Assembly (NCBI GenBank): GCA_024644085.1
Contig: JAHELS010000047.1
Location: forward strand, 1-32,995
Reading direction: 5' to 3'
Source: Rhodopirellula sp.
GTDB taxonomy: Bacteria; Planctomycetota; Planctomycetia; Pirellulales; Pirellulaceae
Length of the DNA: 32,995 nucleotides
A program made the translations under genes and the position numbers. This document shows positions 8,179 through 16,866 of this stretch, one piece after another. The notes under the pieces are model-generated. The model was given only the letters and a program-made list of their open reading frames with translations, was not told the origin of the DNA and did not search any database. How positions within the stretch are numbered: the first letter of the stretch is position 1; each line of letters starts with the position of its first letter.

Positions 8179-9387
8179 TCAACTTTCGGTTTTTCGCACC
8201 ACCGATTCAAACTCACCCCGGTGGAGCCGCGTGCGGATGGTGTCGCCCACCTTCACGTCGCTGGCGTTTTCGAGTGCCCTTCCCTTGTCATCAAAGGTGA
8301 CGCTGTAGCCGCGCGTTAACACGTCCAGCGGCGACAAGGCGGACAACGAAGCCGCGACTGTCGCCAAACGAGCCCTCTCGAGTTGAAGCCGCGCAAGCAT
8401 CGCACGACGGGCTCGGGCATCAAATTCATCCAGCAACCGCGAACGTTCGTGCACGAGTTCATGCGGCTTTGAAATCACCGATCTCGATGCGAGCGAACCG
8501 AGTCGCTCGCGGCGCGCCGTCAAAGCTTGGCGGATAAAGCGGTCTAGCCGGCTGCGAAGTTCATCGACCGAACGCCGCAACAGCGCTGCGTCAGGAAGAG
8601 CGCGGGTCGCACCGTCGGTGGGCGTCAAGGCTCGTAAATCCGCAGCCAGATCGCAGAGCGTCACATCGATCTCGTGTCCCACGGCCGAGATCGTCGGTAT
8701 TGTCGCAGCGGCGACGGCACGAACCACAGCTTCTTCGTTGAAGCACCAGAGATCTTCCAGGCTTCCGCCACCTCGCGTCAGCACCAACGCGTCCAACGGC
8801 GGGACAATGCGGTGCGCAGCTCCAATGGCTGCAACGATCGAGCGGGCCGCGCCTTCGCCCTGAACCGATGTCGGGATCAAAATGATTTCGACCCCCTTCC
8901 ATCGATTCGACGCAGCTTCGAGAAAGTCACGCACCGCCGCGCCGGTGGGGCTGGTTACCAGGCCGATGCGACGGGGATACCGGGGCAAAGATTTCTTGCG
9001 ATCCGCCGCGAACAAACCCTCCGCATTCAACTTGGCCTGCAGTTTCTGGAATGCTAATTGAAGCGCGCCGACGCCTTGAGGTTGAATCTTCCGAACGACA
9101 AGGGAGTAAGTTCCCCGCGGACCGTATACCTCCACATCGCCGAAACAGAGAACTGCGTCCCCTTCGGAAAGCTCGGTCCGCAGACGCGTTGCGGTGCTTC
9201 GCCAAATCACGCCGCGAATCTGTGAGTGGTCGTCTTTCAACGTGAAGTACAGGTGTCCGCTTCTCGGTCTCGTCAGGTCCGAGATTTCACCGGCGACCCA
9301 GATCGACGGAAAGGTTCCTTCGAGAATGGCCTTGATATGTCCGGTGAGCTCGCTGACCGAAACAGCATGAGGGGTATCATCGCTCAA
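8179..9387 (-). CDS. xseA: Exodeoxyribonuclease VII large subunit (XseA)
   Basis: Catalytic subunit of exonuclease VII, which degrades single-stranded DNA in repair. Visible features are the N-terminal OB-fold (SVSELTGHIKAIL, then IWVAGEISDLTRPRSGHLYF), the central catalytic region (RIGLVTSPTGAAVRDFL, ALVLTRGGGSLEDLWCFNEE, ISAVGHEIDVTLCDLAADLRA), and a coiled-coil arginine-rich C-terminus. The frame is open to GTG 9453, which would overlap dapF. I prefer TTG at 9385-9387 because AAGGA lies 8 bases upstream and the family N-terminus starts soon after; this gives 402 residues. dapF lies immediately upstream on the same strand. The small partner XseB is not in this window. Confidence 0.93.
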   Translation of the reverse strand: MSDDTPHAVSVSELTGHIKAILEGTFPSIWVAGEISDLTRPRSGHLYFTLKDDHSQIRGVIWRSTATRLRTELSEGDAVLCFGDVEVYGPRGTYSLVVRKIQPQGVGALQLAFQKLQAKLNAEGLFAADRKKSLPRYPRRIGLVTSPTGAAVRDFLEAASNRWKGVEIILIPTSVQGEGAARSIVAAIGAAHRIVPPLDALVLTRGGGSLEDLWCFNEEAVVRAVAAATIPTISAVGHEIDVTLCDLAADLRALTPTDGATRALPDAALLRRSVDELRSRLDRFIRQALTARRERLGSLASRSVISKPHELVHERSRLLDEFDARARRAMLARLQLERARLATVAASLSALSPLDVLTRGYSVTFDDKGRALENASDVKVGDTIRTRLHRGEFESVVRKTES

Positions 9388-9412
9388 TGCTTGATTCCTT
9401 GGGCTGAGCGGC

Positions 9413-10255
9413 TCACAAATTCCACTGGCCGTCAAAAATTTCGACAGCGCCACCAGTCATCATCACGTGATCGCTTGAGTCGTCCCATCGCAGCGTCAAG
9501 TCGCCGCCCAGCAAATGATTCAAGATGGTGCGGTTTGTGCGGCCGGTCAGCACACCTGCGACGCACACCGCGGAGGCCCCGGTGCCACAAGCCCATGTTT
9601 CCCCGGAGCCGCGTTCCCATGTCCGCTGGCGGACTTCACCCGGCGAGACCACCTCCACGAACTCGACGTTGGTCCGGTTCGGAAAACGCGGATCCTTTTC
9701 GATCTTCGGTCCAAGACCGAGAACCAGCTCATCGGATGCCTTTTCGACGAACAGAATGCAGTGTGGATTTCCCATCGAAACGCAGGTCGCTTGAAACGTC
9801 TGGTCGCCAAAAGTGACACCGAGGTCCACCACGCGGCCCGACTCGACGAGAGATGTCGGAATCTTCGCTGCCTCGAGCTGAGGTGCCCCCATGTCAACGG
9901 TGACTTCACGGACGCGATCGTCCGGGCCGATTGTCAATTCCAGGTCGAGGATTCCAGCGCCGGTCTCGATTCTGAGTTGTCGTTTCGGGACGATCCCATG
10001 GTCGAAAACGTATTTAGCCAGACAACGAATGCCATTGCCACACATTTCTGCGACGCTACCGTCGGCGTTCATCATATGCATACGCGCGTCGGCTGCTTCA
10101 CTCGGGCAAATCAGGATCAACCCGTCGGAGCCAACGCCAAAATGGCGATGGGATATCTTGCGCGCCAAATCGGCAAGTTCTTCAGGAACTTTTTCAGCAA
10201 AGCAATCGACATAGACATAGTCGTTGCCGGCTCCATGCATCTTGGTGAATTTCAT
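9413..10255 (-). CDS. dapF: Diaminopimelate epimerase (DapF)
   Basis: Converts LL- to meso-diaminopimelate in the lysine and peptidoglycan precursor pathway. Both catalytic cysteines are present in canonical settings: [12 protein letters not shown] (C72) and [12 protein letters not shown] (C223), numbered from the chosen ATG. The [16 protein letters not shown]-terminus is typical. The ATG at 10253-10255 has AGGA seven bases upstream and gives 280 residues, the normal family length; a GTG two codons earlier is less likely. Presence of DapF implies meso-DAP synthesis through the succinylase/acetylase branch, fitting reports that planctomycetes make peptidoglycan. It heads a two-gene unit with xseA and is divergent from apt. 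Confidence 0.96.
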   Translation of the reverse strand: MKFTKMHGAGNDYVYVDCFAEKVPEELADLARKISHRHFGVGSDGLILICPSEAADARMHMMNADGSVAEMCGNGIRCLAKYVFDHGIVPKRQLRIETGAGILDLELTIGPDDRVREVTVDMGAPQLEAAKIPTSLVESGRVVDLGVTFGDQTFQATCVSMGNPHCILFVEKASDELVLGLGPKIEKDPRFPNRTNVEFVEVVSPGEVRQRTWERGSGETWACGTGASAVCVAGVLTGRTNRTILNHLLGGDLTLRWDDSSDHVMMTGGAVEIFDGQWNL

Positions 10256-10294
10256 TTCCACATCCTAGCGTCTGACCGAAAGGGTGGGAACCAA

Positions 10295-10308
10295 ATCGGT
10301 CGACCGAT
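10295..10308. promoter_or_regulatory. Perfect 14-bp palindrome in the dapF/apt divergent region
   Basis: ATCGGTCGACCGAT is its own reverse complement and lies 40 bp upstream of the dapF start, in the 181-bp gap between divergent dapF and apt. It is followed by a GC-rich stretch with a short repeat (GGCGCCGA, twice). A dimeric regulator could bind here. No regulator gene is adjacent. Confidence 0.3.
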
Positions 10309-10436
10309 CGGCCGCGGCGCCGAGGCGCCGAGGCCTGGGGTGGTACCATGCTTCCAAGTTGGCGGCTCGTGCTTTACGCTTTCAAGGCTCGGGAGTTGTC
10401 TGGGTTTGAATGTGATAGCGGTAGCGGGTGGCGTTG

Positions 10437-10988
10437 ATGGTTGATCTTTACGATTTCGTTCGAGACATTCCTGACTACCCGAAACCGGGAATTCTGTTCC
10501 GTGACATCACGCCGCTGCTGGCGGATCCCCGAGCGATCAAGCGGGCTGCGGAGGCATTGGCCGAGCCGTTTGTGGGTCACAAGGTAGACATCATCGCGGC
10601 CGCCGAGGCTCGCGGTTTTATTTTTGCCGCACCCCTTGCGATCCAACTCGGTGCGGGATTTGTCCCGATCCGCAAGCCAGGGAAGCTGCCGTTTGATCTT
10701 CACTCGTTTGCGTACGAGCTGGAATACGGAACCGATGAGCTGCAGATGCACGTTGACGGTGTCAAGCCTGGCCAACGAGTCCTGCTGGTGGATGATTTGT
10801 TAGCGACTGGCGGCACGATGGAAGCATGTTGCCGGCTGCTGGAGAAGTGCGATGCCGAGATCGTTGGCTGCGCCTTTCTGATACATCTCGTCCAACTCGG
10901 GGGCGAAGAACGCTTGAGCCCTCACGAGGTTCACTCGGTGCTGAAGTACGACCAGGACGATCTGGAGAGCGAATTGAGCGGGTTGTAG
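10437..10988 (+). CDS. apt: Adenine phosphoribosyltransferase (Apt)
   Basis: Purine-salvage enzyme: adenine + PRPP to AMP + PPi, cytoplasmic. Family marks are FVRDIPDYPKPGILFRDITPLL near the N-terminus (shortened here to its first part), the adenine-side AAAEARGFIFAAPLA, the RKPGKLP loop, and the PRPP-binding loop VLLVDDLLATGGTMEA. The ATG at 10437 gives 183 residues (family 170-185); the frame extends three codons upstream to GTG 10428, but the MVDLYDFV start matches the family. It converges on the potassium channel gene, with a hairpin in the 34-bp gap. Confidence 0.95.
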   Translation: MVDLYDFVRDIPDYPKPGILFRDITPLLADPRAIKRAAEALAEPFVGHKVDIIAAAEARGFIFAAPLAIQLGAGFVPIRKPGKLPFDLHSFAYELEYGTDELQMHVDGVKPGQRVLLVDDLLATGGTMEACCRLLEKCDAEIVGCAFLIHLVQLGGEERLSPHEVHSVLKYDQDDLESELSGL

Positions 10989-10989
10989 T

Positions 10990-11012
10990 CCTCGGGTCAA
11001 ACAGGACCCAGG
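10990..11012. terminator. Hairpin between convergent apt and potassium channel genes
   Basis: CCT(C)GGGTC pairs with GACCCAGG around an AAACAG loop: an eight-pair stem with one bulged C, starting one base after the apt stop. It could end transcription from both sides. A U-tract is absent in both directions. Confidence 0.4.
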
Positions 11013-11022
11013 TTCCAGCGTA

Positions 11023-11910
11023 CTAAGCGTCGAGTCGGACGCCACAACGGAAACAAAAGTCGGCGTCTTGGCGTTGGCCATACGCGTTACACGAGGGGCA
11101 TGGCAGTTCGTCATCGCCGGCACGTTTGCGCTGGATGAATTCCGCACTGACAAACGTCGACGGCACGATGATCAAACTGTAGCCGAGCAGGATCAGCGCC
11201 GCGGAGATCACCTTTCCGAGCGCAGTCTGTGGTACCACATCTCCGTATCCGACGGTCGTCATCGTCACGATGGCCCAGTACATCGCCTGGGGAATCGAGG
11301 TGAAATGGCTGCTGCGGTTGAGGCCTTCCGCGGTGACCGTTTCGATGTGGTACATCAGCGTCCCGCTGATCGTGACCGCAACCAACACGACGACCAGAAA
11401 AACGATGATCTTGTTACGCGCCTTCCAGATAGCCGACGACAACTCATCGGCTTCGTCCATCATTCGCCAAAGTTTCAGCACTCGGAAGACCCTCAGCAAG
11501 CGGACGCTTCGCAGGATGACAAACGATCGTGACGACTTGCCAATGAAGAAGGTAATGTAGGATGGCAGAATGCTTAGCAGATCGATGATCCCCCAGAAGC
11601 TGAAGGCGTAACGAATCGGACTTCGCACGCACATCAACCGCAACACGTATTCGATCGTGAACAGAAAGGTCAGCATCCATTCGGTCGAAGCGAAAAACAT
11701 GAGCAAGCCAGGACGCCGTTGGTACTCCGGCACGGTCTCCATGGACACGATCGTGATGCTGGCGAGAATCGCGATCAGCAACGCAATGTCGAACCACCGA
11801 CCGGCTGGAGTGTCGGCTTCGAAGATGATGTCGTAGAGCGTGCGCCGCCAACCTTCCTCGTCGGGCCGCTGCGAGAGACGCTTTGATCGTGAATTTGTCA
11901 CCGAGATCAC
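11023..11910 (-). CDS. Voltage-gated potassium channel (six-helix) with C-terminal zinc ribbon
   Basis: 295 residues from GTG 11910. Transmembrane segments are visible as S1 (about 38-57), S2 (72-94), S3 (103-123), a charged S4 (126-150 with R134, R137, R140, R143 three apart), S5 (166-187) and S6 (231-257). The selectivity filter is TMTTVGYGD (216-224), so K+ selectivity is expected. It forms tetramers in the inner membrane and sets membrane potential or K+ flux. Unusually the cytoplasmic tail ends in a CPSC...CFRC pair (C271, C274, C286, C289), a zinc-ribbon layout not standard for KvAP/Kch-type channels. It lies 120 bp downstream of the outer-membrane barrel gene and may be cotranscribed with it. 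Confidence 0.92.
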   Translation of the reverse strand: MISVTNSRSKRLSQRPDEEGWRRTLYDIIFEADTPAGRWFDIALLIAILASITIVSMETVPEYQRRPGLLMFFASTEWMLTFLFTIEYVLRLMCVRSPIRYAFSFWGIIDLLSILPSYITFFIGKSSRSFVILRSVRLLRVFRVLKLWRMMDEADELSSAIWKARNKIIVFLVVVLVAVTISGTLMYHIETVTAEGLNRSSHFTSIPQAMYWAIVTMTTVGYGDVVPQTALGKVISAALILLGYSLIIVPSTFVSAEFIQRKRAGDDELPCPSCNAYGQRQDADFCFRCGVRLDA

Positions 11911-12030
11911 TCAACAGATTTGCGGGACAGTGCGAGGGCACGTTCCGCTTGGGAATGAATATCGAACCGGGGCAAGGGAGTCATAGGCACACTCTAGTAC
12001 CAAATCGGGCGGCTTGATCCGCGTCAGGAC

Positions 12031-13983
12031 TCAAAATTTCCACCGATATTCCATACGGGTGCCGTAGACGTCCTCGAGACCACGCCGCCAGCCATACATG
12101 GTGTCCATCCGCAGCAGCGTGCGGTGTGAGATTGGAAACTGGTATCGGGCACCGACCGCGTATTGGTCATCCGGGACCGACGCATTCTTGCTACCGTGCG
12201 GCGTCAGGTAGGTTGCCTCGAGCAAAAGTTGCCGGTCGAGGTCTTTTCCAAGCAAATCAATTCCGACGCTGCCGCCTGCGGTATCGCTTGCGGTCGTATC
12301 GAGAGTCGCCAATCCGTTGAGCCCGTCGGTATCAAAATTGATTCCCGTGTTGCGCAGGATGCCGCCGCTTCCGGCGGCACGTGCGACCGATTGAGGCCGA
12401 TCCCAACCAACAAAGAAGTTCGCATAGGGGACGACCGTTAACGGTGACGAGGTGATCCAACTGTTTTCGACCAACAACAAGGCTCCGTCCGCTGTCCGTG
12501 CGGCCTCAGGAAGATCCTGTCCCGTGTTGACGATCACTCGCACACTGTTGCTGATTCGGTCCAGGTATCGTCGCGTGTAGCTGGCGGTGATGTTGTGGTA
12601 GCTGCGCTCGCTGGTGTTACGATCGCGAACGTAGGCGTATCCCGCTTCGATGTATCCGTCATACGCCTCGATGAACCACGCGGTCCCGAATGCTTGAGCC
12701 GCGTGTTTGTTGCTGCCGAAGGCAGGGCTGTTGATCTGATCAACCACGGCGAAAAACGTCGCGTCAAAATTGGACCAATTCAGAAGGCGGCTGTGTCGAG
12801 CCGGCAGCGCTACCGCAGCACCGGTCACCGCGTCCTCCATCCAAATCCCGTTTTGAAACAACAGCGGCACGAGCCCGATCGTAAAAGGCAACTCGAATGG
12901 AGACGTTCGGTTTCCGGCCGCTCCGAGCAACACGCCGAGATCGCCTTCGAAGTATCCCGTCAATGGCGTGAAATCAATTTCGCTGCGTCCTCTGAGGTCG
13001 CCCTCCACCAATTCGACCCGTGTGAACTCGGCACCGTTATCGAGCGGCCCGATGAACGTGTGAAATCGTTCGGTGTCGGTAAGTTGAAAATCAACATCGA
13101 GATTTAAACGGTGGGCCCAATTATCGGTTCGTCCGGCGGCGTTTCGTCCCGCCGCGATACCGGTCCGGTAGTCGCCGTAGACGTACAACTGAGGTCGTGC
13201 AAGATTCTTTTCGCCAAACCAGTTGCGTCCGCGTGGCGTGATCCCGTCGCCGTAAAAAACTCGCCCCCATTCCACCCAGGGTCTCTGGGTGGGGACATCT
13301 CGCTTGGAGTCGTAGACCCATTGCTCGCCACAAGGATGGTTGTCCATTGAACCGATTGGCGTCGGTGAAAAATCGTTGTAATACTCCGCAGGGCATCCGG
13401 TTTCGCAAACACTCGACACCGAGTTATCACACGACGCGCGAGATGGCGGAATTCGAGACGATACCAGCGACGCGTTAAGGGAAAGATCAAACGCGCTTCG
13501 GTCCAACGTCGTCCTCGGGATCAGATCGAGCCGCTTGGTTTGACAAATCTCAGGCGGCCCGGCGAATTCAGCGACCGCATCGCCCTCGAACGAAGGCGTC
13601 GATTCCGATTGGGCATGCGCGCCAAGAGCCGGTTCCCGATTTGCGGCGGTGGCGGTTGCCATTTCGGGCCTGGGAACCGAAAGTTGCGTCGATGGAGGAA
13701 GCTTCGTCGGCAACGTCTGCTGTGATGGCGTCGGGAGCTGGGTTGGAAACCTTGCCGCCGCTGGGAGTGCCGCCCAAGGCGTCGTCGGTGAGATTTCGAG
13801 CGGCGGTATCTCTTCGCTGCTTTTGAACACCTCGGCGCCGTGAGGCACCAACCAAGCCGGACCCTGCGCGACGACGCTGATTGCGAATCCGAAGGTGGCG
13901 AGGATCGCCAGCGCGCAGCTGGATCGCTGGCGCTTCGAGAAGCGTCGCCATCGTGTTGCGATCGTATGACGGATGGAGTTCAC
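12031..13983 (-). CDS. Outer-membrane beta-barrel (porin-like) protein
   Basis: 650 residues from GTG 13983. A basic N-region (RWRRFSKRQR) and hydrophobic core (about 21-39) ending VVAQG form a signal peptide. Residues 50-240 are Pro/Thr/Gln-rich with several cysteines (C147, C185, C193, C197, C218) and little predicted structure. From about residue 240 the sequence alternates hydrophobic and polar residues with many aromatic strand ends (LYVYGDYRT, LNLDVDFQL, YIEAGYAYV, VVPYANFFVGW), consistent with some 16 strands. The chain ends MEYRWKF, a terminal Phe typical of outer-membrane proteins. It starts 9 bp after the pentahaem cytochrome stop, so the two are almost certainly cotranscribed. No specific family recognised; conduit, substrate porin or structural roles are all open. 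Confidence 0.7.
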   Translation of the reverse strand: MNSIRHTIATRWRRFSKRQRSSCALAILATFGFAISVVAQGPAWLVPHGAEVFKSSEEIPPLEISPTTPWAALPAAARFPTQLPTPSQQTLPTKLPPSTQLSVPRPEMATATAANREPALGAHAQSESTPSFEGDAVAEFAGPPEICQTKRLDLIPRTTLDRSAFDLSLNASLVSSRIPPSRASCDNSVSSVCETGCPAEYYNDFSPTPIGSMDNHPCGEQWVYDSKRDVPTQRPWVEWGRVFYGDGITPRGRNWFGEKNLARPQLYVYGDYRTGIAAGRNAAGRTDNWAHRLNLDVDFQLTDTERFHTFIGPLDNGAEFTRVELVEGDLRGRSEIDFTPLTGYFEGDLGVLLGAAGNRTSPFELPFTIGLVPLLFQNGIWMEDAVTGAAVALPARHSRLLNWSNFDATFFAVVDQINSPAFGSNKHAAQAFGTAWFIEAYDGYIEAGYAYVRDRNTSERSYHNITASYTRRYLDRISNSVRVIVNTGQDLPEAARTADGALLLVENSWITSSPLTVVPYANFFVGWDRPQSVARAAGSGGILRNTGINFDTDGLNGLATLDTTASDTAGGSVGIDLLGKDLDRQLLLEATYLTPHGSKNASVPDDQYAVGARYQFPISHRTLLRMDTMYGWRRGLEDVYGTRMEYRWKF

Positions 13984-13992
13984 GACGTTGGG

Positions 13993-15924
13993 TTACTTGA
14001 CCAGAAACGTGTGGCTGCTGGTCCGCAGATCGAGCATGTTCTCGTTCATCCTGCGGATCATTTCCGGGGTGCTGTGAATTTGCCGCATGAAATAGATCGG
14101 TTCGGTTCGGCTTCGCATCCGCACGCTCAGACGATAGGCCCCTTTCTTTGTCAGCGCGGATGCGGGGATATGGTATTTCGGGGTTCGGTGGTCGAGCGGA
14201 GCGATCGAGTGCGCTTCCATGCGGATCAAAGGTGGGTGATTGAGCACGCTGATTGGCACGGCGCCGGGACGTAGAAAGACCAGCTGGTCAAGGCTGAAGT
14301 TAAGCGGCAGCGCGGCTTCGCGATCCGTTCCGCGCACATTGTTGATCAGAAACTTGGTTTGCAGGTTGAACAGGTCCTTGTCGCGCTTGATGCGTCCTTT
14401 AGCGACTTCGACCGAATGCATGTCAGCCAGATCGGCGTTCCGATCGAGATAGCCACTTTCCCAAACGCGGCGGCCGTCCGGATCAATCAACACCACGTTC
14501 AACCAGAGTTGGGGTTGGGCGCCGAGCGATCCGGTGGGCAGATTGTGGCCCTCGCTGGTGTTCTCGACACGATAGCCAACGGTGAGCCGTCGGCCGGCGC
14601 GAGGCTGTCCGTAAAAGACCGGTCCCTCGATGTTCAATCCGGCTTCGAGCGTCATGATCGCCGAACCCCGTTTTTCGGCGAGCTTCGCCAGGTTGGCGTC
14701 GATCACCCTGCGTCCGTCACGGCGGTCATCCACCGTATCCCAGGGAGGCGGGAAATGAGTTCCCGCGGGGAGTGTCGATTCAAATTCGTCCGTGCCCCAA
14801 CCGGCCCGGTAATCAAACTCGAGCCAATCACGTGGCGCGTAACGGTTTGCATCGGGGTTGTGCGGAAAGATCCCTGGGTGCGCGATCGAGTACCCCGGTC
14901 CCCAGAAGCCGTGATTGGAGTGCTTCCTCGGCTCGCCGTAAGGTCTTCCATTGATCTCCGCGATGTGACCATGTTCGTAGCCCGTCGGCTTGCCCGGTAC
15001 GGCACCCATGTGACATTGTTGGCATGTGATGCCTTTGTCGGCCGCTGGGCCGCTGCGATATTGGGCGTGGACTACTTCCAACCAGATTCCCGGATGTACC
15101 GCAACCTGGTGACAGGAAACACAGACGTCGCTGTTGGTCAGAGGCTCGAAGAAATAACTTGATTTGTGAATGCTCTGGCCGGGCGAGGTTTGGTGCGGGC
15201 TGGTTTTCAATTTGAGCTGGTCCGCCTGAGCGATCGTCATTGCCAGACTTGTTCCGTCTGATCCACTGGCAATGGGTTGATGGATGTCTCCGGGTTCGAT
15301 GCGGCGGTCGCCGTTGCTGCGCCAGTAGTGTTCGCGAACCCGGTGGCATGAAATGCAAGTGACACCTTCGCGAACGACCGGAGGGGCCTCGAGCAGGCTT
15401 GCGGCCCGCGGGATTTTCAACTGGGTTCCAACGGGCGAGTGACAGCGAACGCAGAAAGAACCGACAGTCCCCTTCGTGTATTCAGTCATCGCCTGTTCAA
15501 ATCGGTTGAACATCGGCGAGACCGCGGCATAAGCGTGTCCGCTCGCCCGCCACTCCTCGTACTGGTTCGGGTGGCATTTGCGGCAACTTTCGGCCGAGGG
15601 GTAGCAGTTTTCGGTCCAGAGTGCTTCGTGAGGATCGGGAATCGACGCTGCGCCAGACGATGAACCGGGCGACTGAGGTGTGGAGCCAAAATTATCCAGT
15701 GGATCGGCCACGCCGATATCGTCCAACGGATCGGCGGTCTCCGACTCGGTCAGAAGATCGCCGGTACCGGGATCGAGCAGGGAATCGGGCAGTGAATTGT
15801 CGGGGGCTGCGCCGCGGTTGTTTGGAGCGAGCAACAAATCCTGGGCCGGCGCAAAGTCAGCCACGGCAATCACGGTTCCGAGCACGAGAAGAATTAAGTA
15901 CCGCGACATCATCTCTTGTGACAC
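13993..15924 (-). CDS. Secreted pentahaem cytochrome c (cytochrome c554-like family)
   Basis: 643 residues. A signal peptide (hydrophobic 8-22, A-x-A-Q cleavage near 27) is followed by an acidic Pro/Ser-rich linker with a doubled ADPLD motif. Five CxxCH haem sites then appear: CRKCH 114-118, CVRCH 158-162, CISCH 190-194, CVSCH 268-272 and CQQCH 301-305. Many extra histidines (e.g. SGHAYAAVSP, HQTSPGQSIHKSS) could be distal ligands. The C-terminal third lacks haem motifs but has GHNLPTGS, common in multihaem cytochromes, and a beta-rich domain. GTG 15924 has GAGG ten bases upstream; ATGs at 15912 and 15909 are alternatives. Role: periplasmic or surface electron transfer; redox partner and enzymatic activity unknown. 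It leads the unit with the barrel gene. Confidence 0.88.
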   Translation of the reverse strand: MSQEMMSRYLILLVLGTVIAVADFAPAQDLLLAPNNRGAAPDNSLPDSLLDPGTGDLLTESETADPLDDIGVADPLDNFGSTPQSPGSSSGAASIPDPHEALWTENCYPSAESCRKCHPNQYEEWRASGHAYAAVSPMFNRFEQAMTEYTKGTVGSFCVRCHSPVGTQLKIPRAASLLEAPPVVREGVTCISCHRVREHYWRSNGDRRIEPGDIHQPIASGSDGTSLAMTIAQADQLKLKTSPHQTSPGQSIHKSSYFFEPLTNSDVCVSCHQVAVHPGIWLEVVHAQYRSGPAADKGITCQQCHMGAVPGKPTGYEHGHIAEINGRPYGEPRKHSNHGFWGPGYSIAHPGIFPHNPDANRYAPRDWLEFDYRAGWGTDEFESTLPAGTHFPPPWDTVDDRRDGRRVIDANLAKLAEKRGSAIMTLEAGLNIEGPVFYGQPRAGRRLTVGYRVENTSEGHNLPTGSLGAQPQLWLNVVLIDPDGRRVWESGYLDRNADLADMHSVEVAKGRIKRDKDLFNLQTKFLINNVRGTDREAALPLNFSLDQLVFLRPGAVPISVLNHPPLIRMEAHSIAPLDHRTPKYHIPASALTKKGAYRLSVRMRSRTEPIYFMRQIHSTPEMIRRMNENMLDLRTSSHTFLVK

Positions 15925-16266
15925 TTGAAAGCTGCCTCACACGCGGCGCCCTGCGCACTGCGTCCTTCAATCCATCGACATGCGGATATTGGCACAATGC
16001 CTTGAACGGTTGCTCTTGTCACAACGCATACGATCGTCACGTTTTGAAGCGGCAACTCGCGGAGCCGTTGGTGTAACCGTTACAAAATGCCAAGGGTGGG
16101 GTGATGTCGATGTGAAGGTTTACCGATTCACTCAAGTTTTCGGCCCGTGGTTGGTTTGTCGGGTATGTTTGAGTGGCGAGTCGCGCCTCGGGGGGAAGTG
16201 ATGTCGTCAATTTAAGTTTTCGACTCCTGCCGTTACCCACCTGAGCCGCACGCGGAGCCCCGGTCG
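15925..16266. other. Intergenic region between divergent genes, nothing recognised
   Basis: 342 bases between the cytochrome start and the 16267 gene. It must carry both promoters. No convincing promoter hexamers, tRNA, hairpin or small gene were found; a TGGCAC at 15990 is not spaced as a sigma-54 site. Confidence 0.5.
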
Positions 16267-16839
16267 ATGAATCAGTCCCCCGAATGTATGGAAATCGAGG
16301 TTTCCGAAGACGACGTTGCTCTCGAAGATGCAACGGCGGAAACTCAGGATCAATCTTTTTTCCGATGTCGGGTTCACGCCGAACAGAGTGAAGCCCTGAT
16401 TCGAATGGGGCGCCGCAGGGCACGAGTGACCGTTCAGGAAACGTCGATCGATGGTTTCACCGTGCTGGTCGAACCAGGTGAATCGGGCAAATTGAAAGTG
16501 GGCCGAGCCTGGGTTCTCGAACACGAGGGAACGCTGGTCGAAATCCATCCCGAGTGGTTTTTCAATTCACCCGATGGACACGTGCAAATGGGGCTTCGCC
16601 GGCTCCGTGATTTGACGCCGCCCGCGCCAATTCGCAAATCCTTGCTGGCCCACTTCGGCGGACGTCGGTGCGAGGATCCGAGCTTTTCGGCAGCCATTTT
16701 TGGCGGCTTTGTGCTGTTCTTGTTCTCGCTATTGGCACTACCCGGATTGGGTGATCGGCTCGGCACCGCGCCTCGAATCCAGAATACGGTCAAGTGGGTT
16801 ATCAACGGTATCGACCAGTCGCTCCACAGGCACTTCTAG
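16267..16839 (+). CDS. Uncharacterised protein with a PilZ-like beta domain and one membrane segment
   Basis: 190 residues, not recognised as a named family. The first 30 are acidic. Residues 45-120 look like a small beta-barrel: a basic MGRRRARVTVQE patch, then alternating strands (FTVLVEPGE, LKVGRAWVL, TLVEIHPEWF). The R-R-x-R patch followed by strands is loosely PilZ-like, but the conserved D/N-x-S-x-x-G motif is only approximated by TSIDGF. A single hydrophobic segment runs over about 143-160 (AAIFGGFVLFLFSLLALPGL), then a short amphipathic tail. It is probably anchored in the inner membrane with the beta domain in the cytoplasm. Codon use resembles the neighbours. Cyclic-di-GMP binding would be speculation. 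Confidence 0.65.
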   Translation: MNQSPECMEIEVSEDDVALEDATAETQDQSFFRCRVHAEQSEALIRMGRRRARVTVQETSIDGFTVLVEPGESGKLKVGRAWVLEHEGTLVEIHPEWFFNSPDGHVQMGLRRLRDLTPPAPIRKSLLAHFGGRRCEDPSFSAAIFGGFVLFLFSLLALPGLGDRLGTAPRIQNTVKWVINGIDQSLHRHF

Positions 16840-16866
16840 CATCTGGACGCCCGAAGGATTGTCGCT

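Noticed and set aside
15990..16005. TGGCAC resembling a sigma-54 -24 element
   Set aside because: The TTGA that follows is one base too far and lacks the GC of the -12 element; the next plus-strand gene is 270 bp away.
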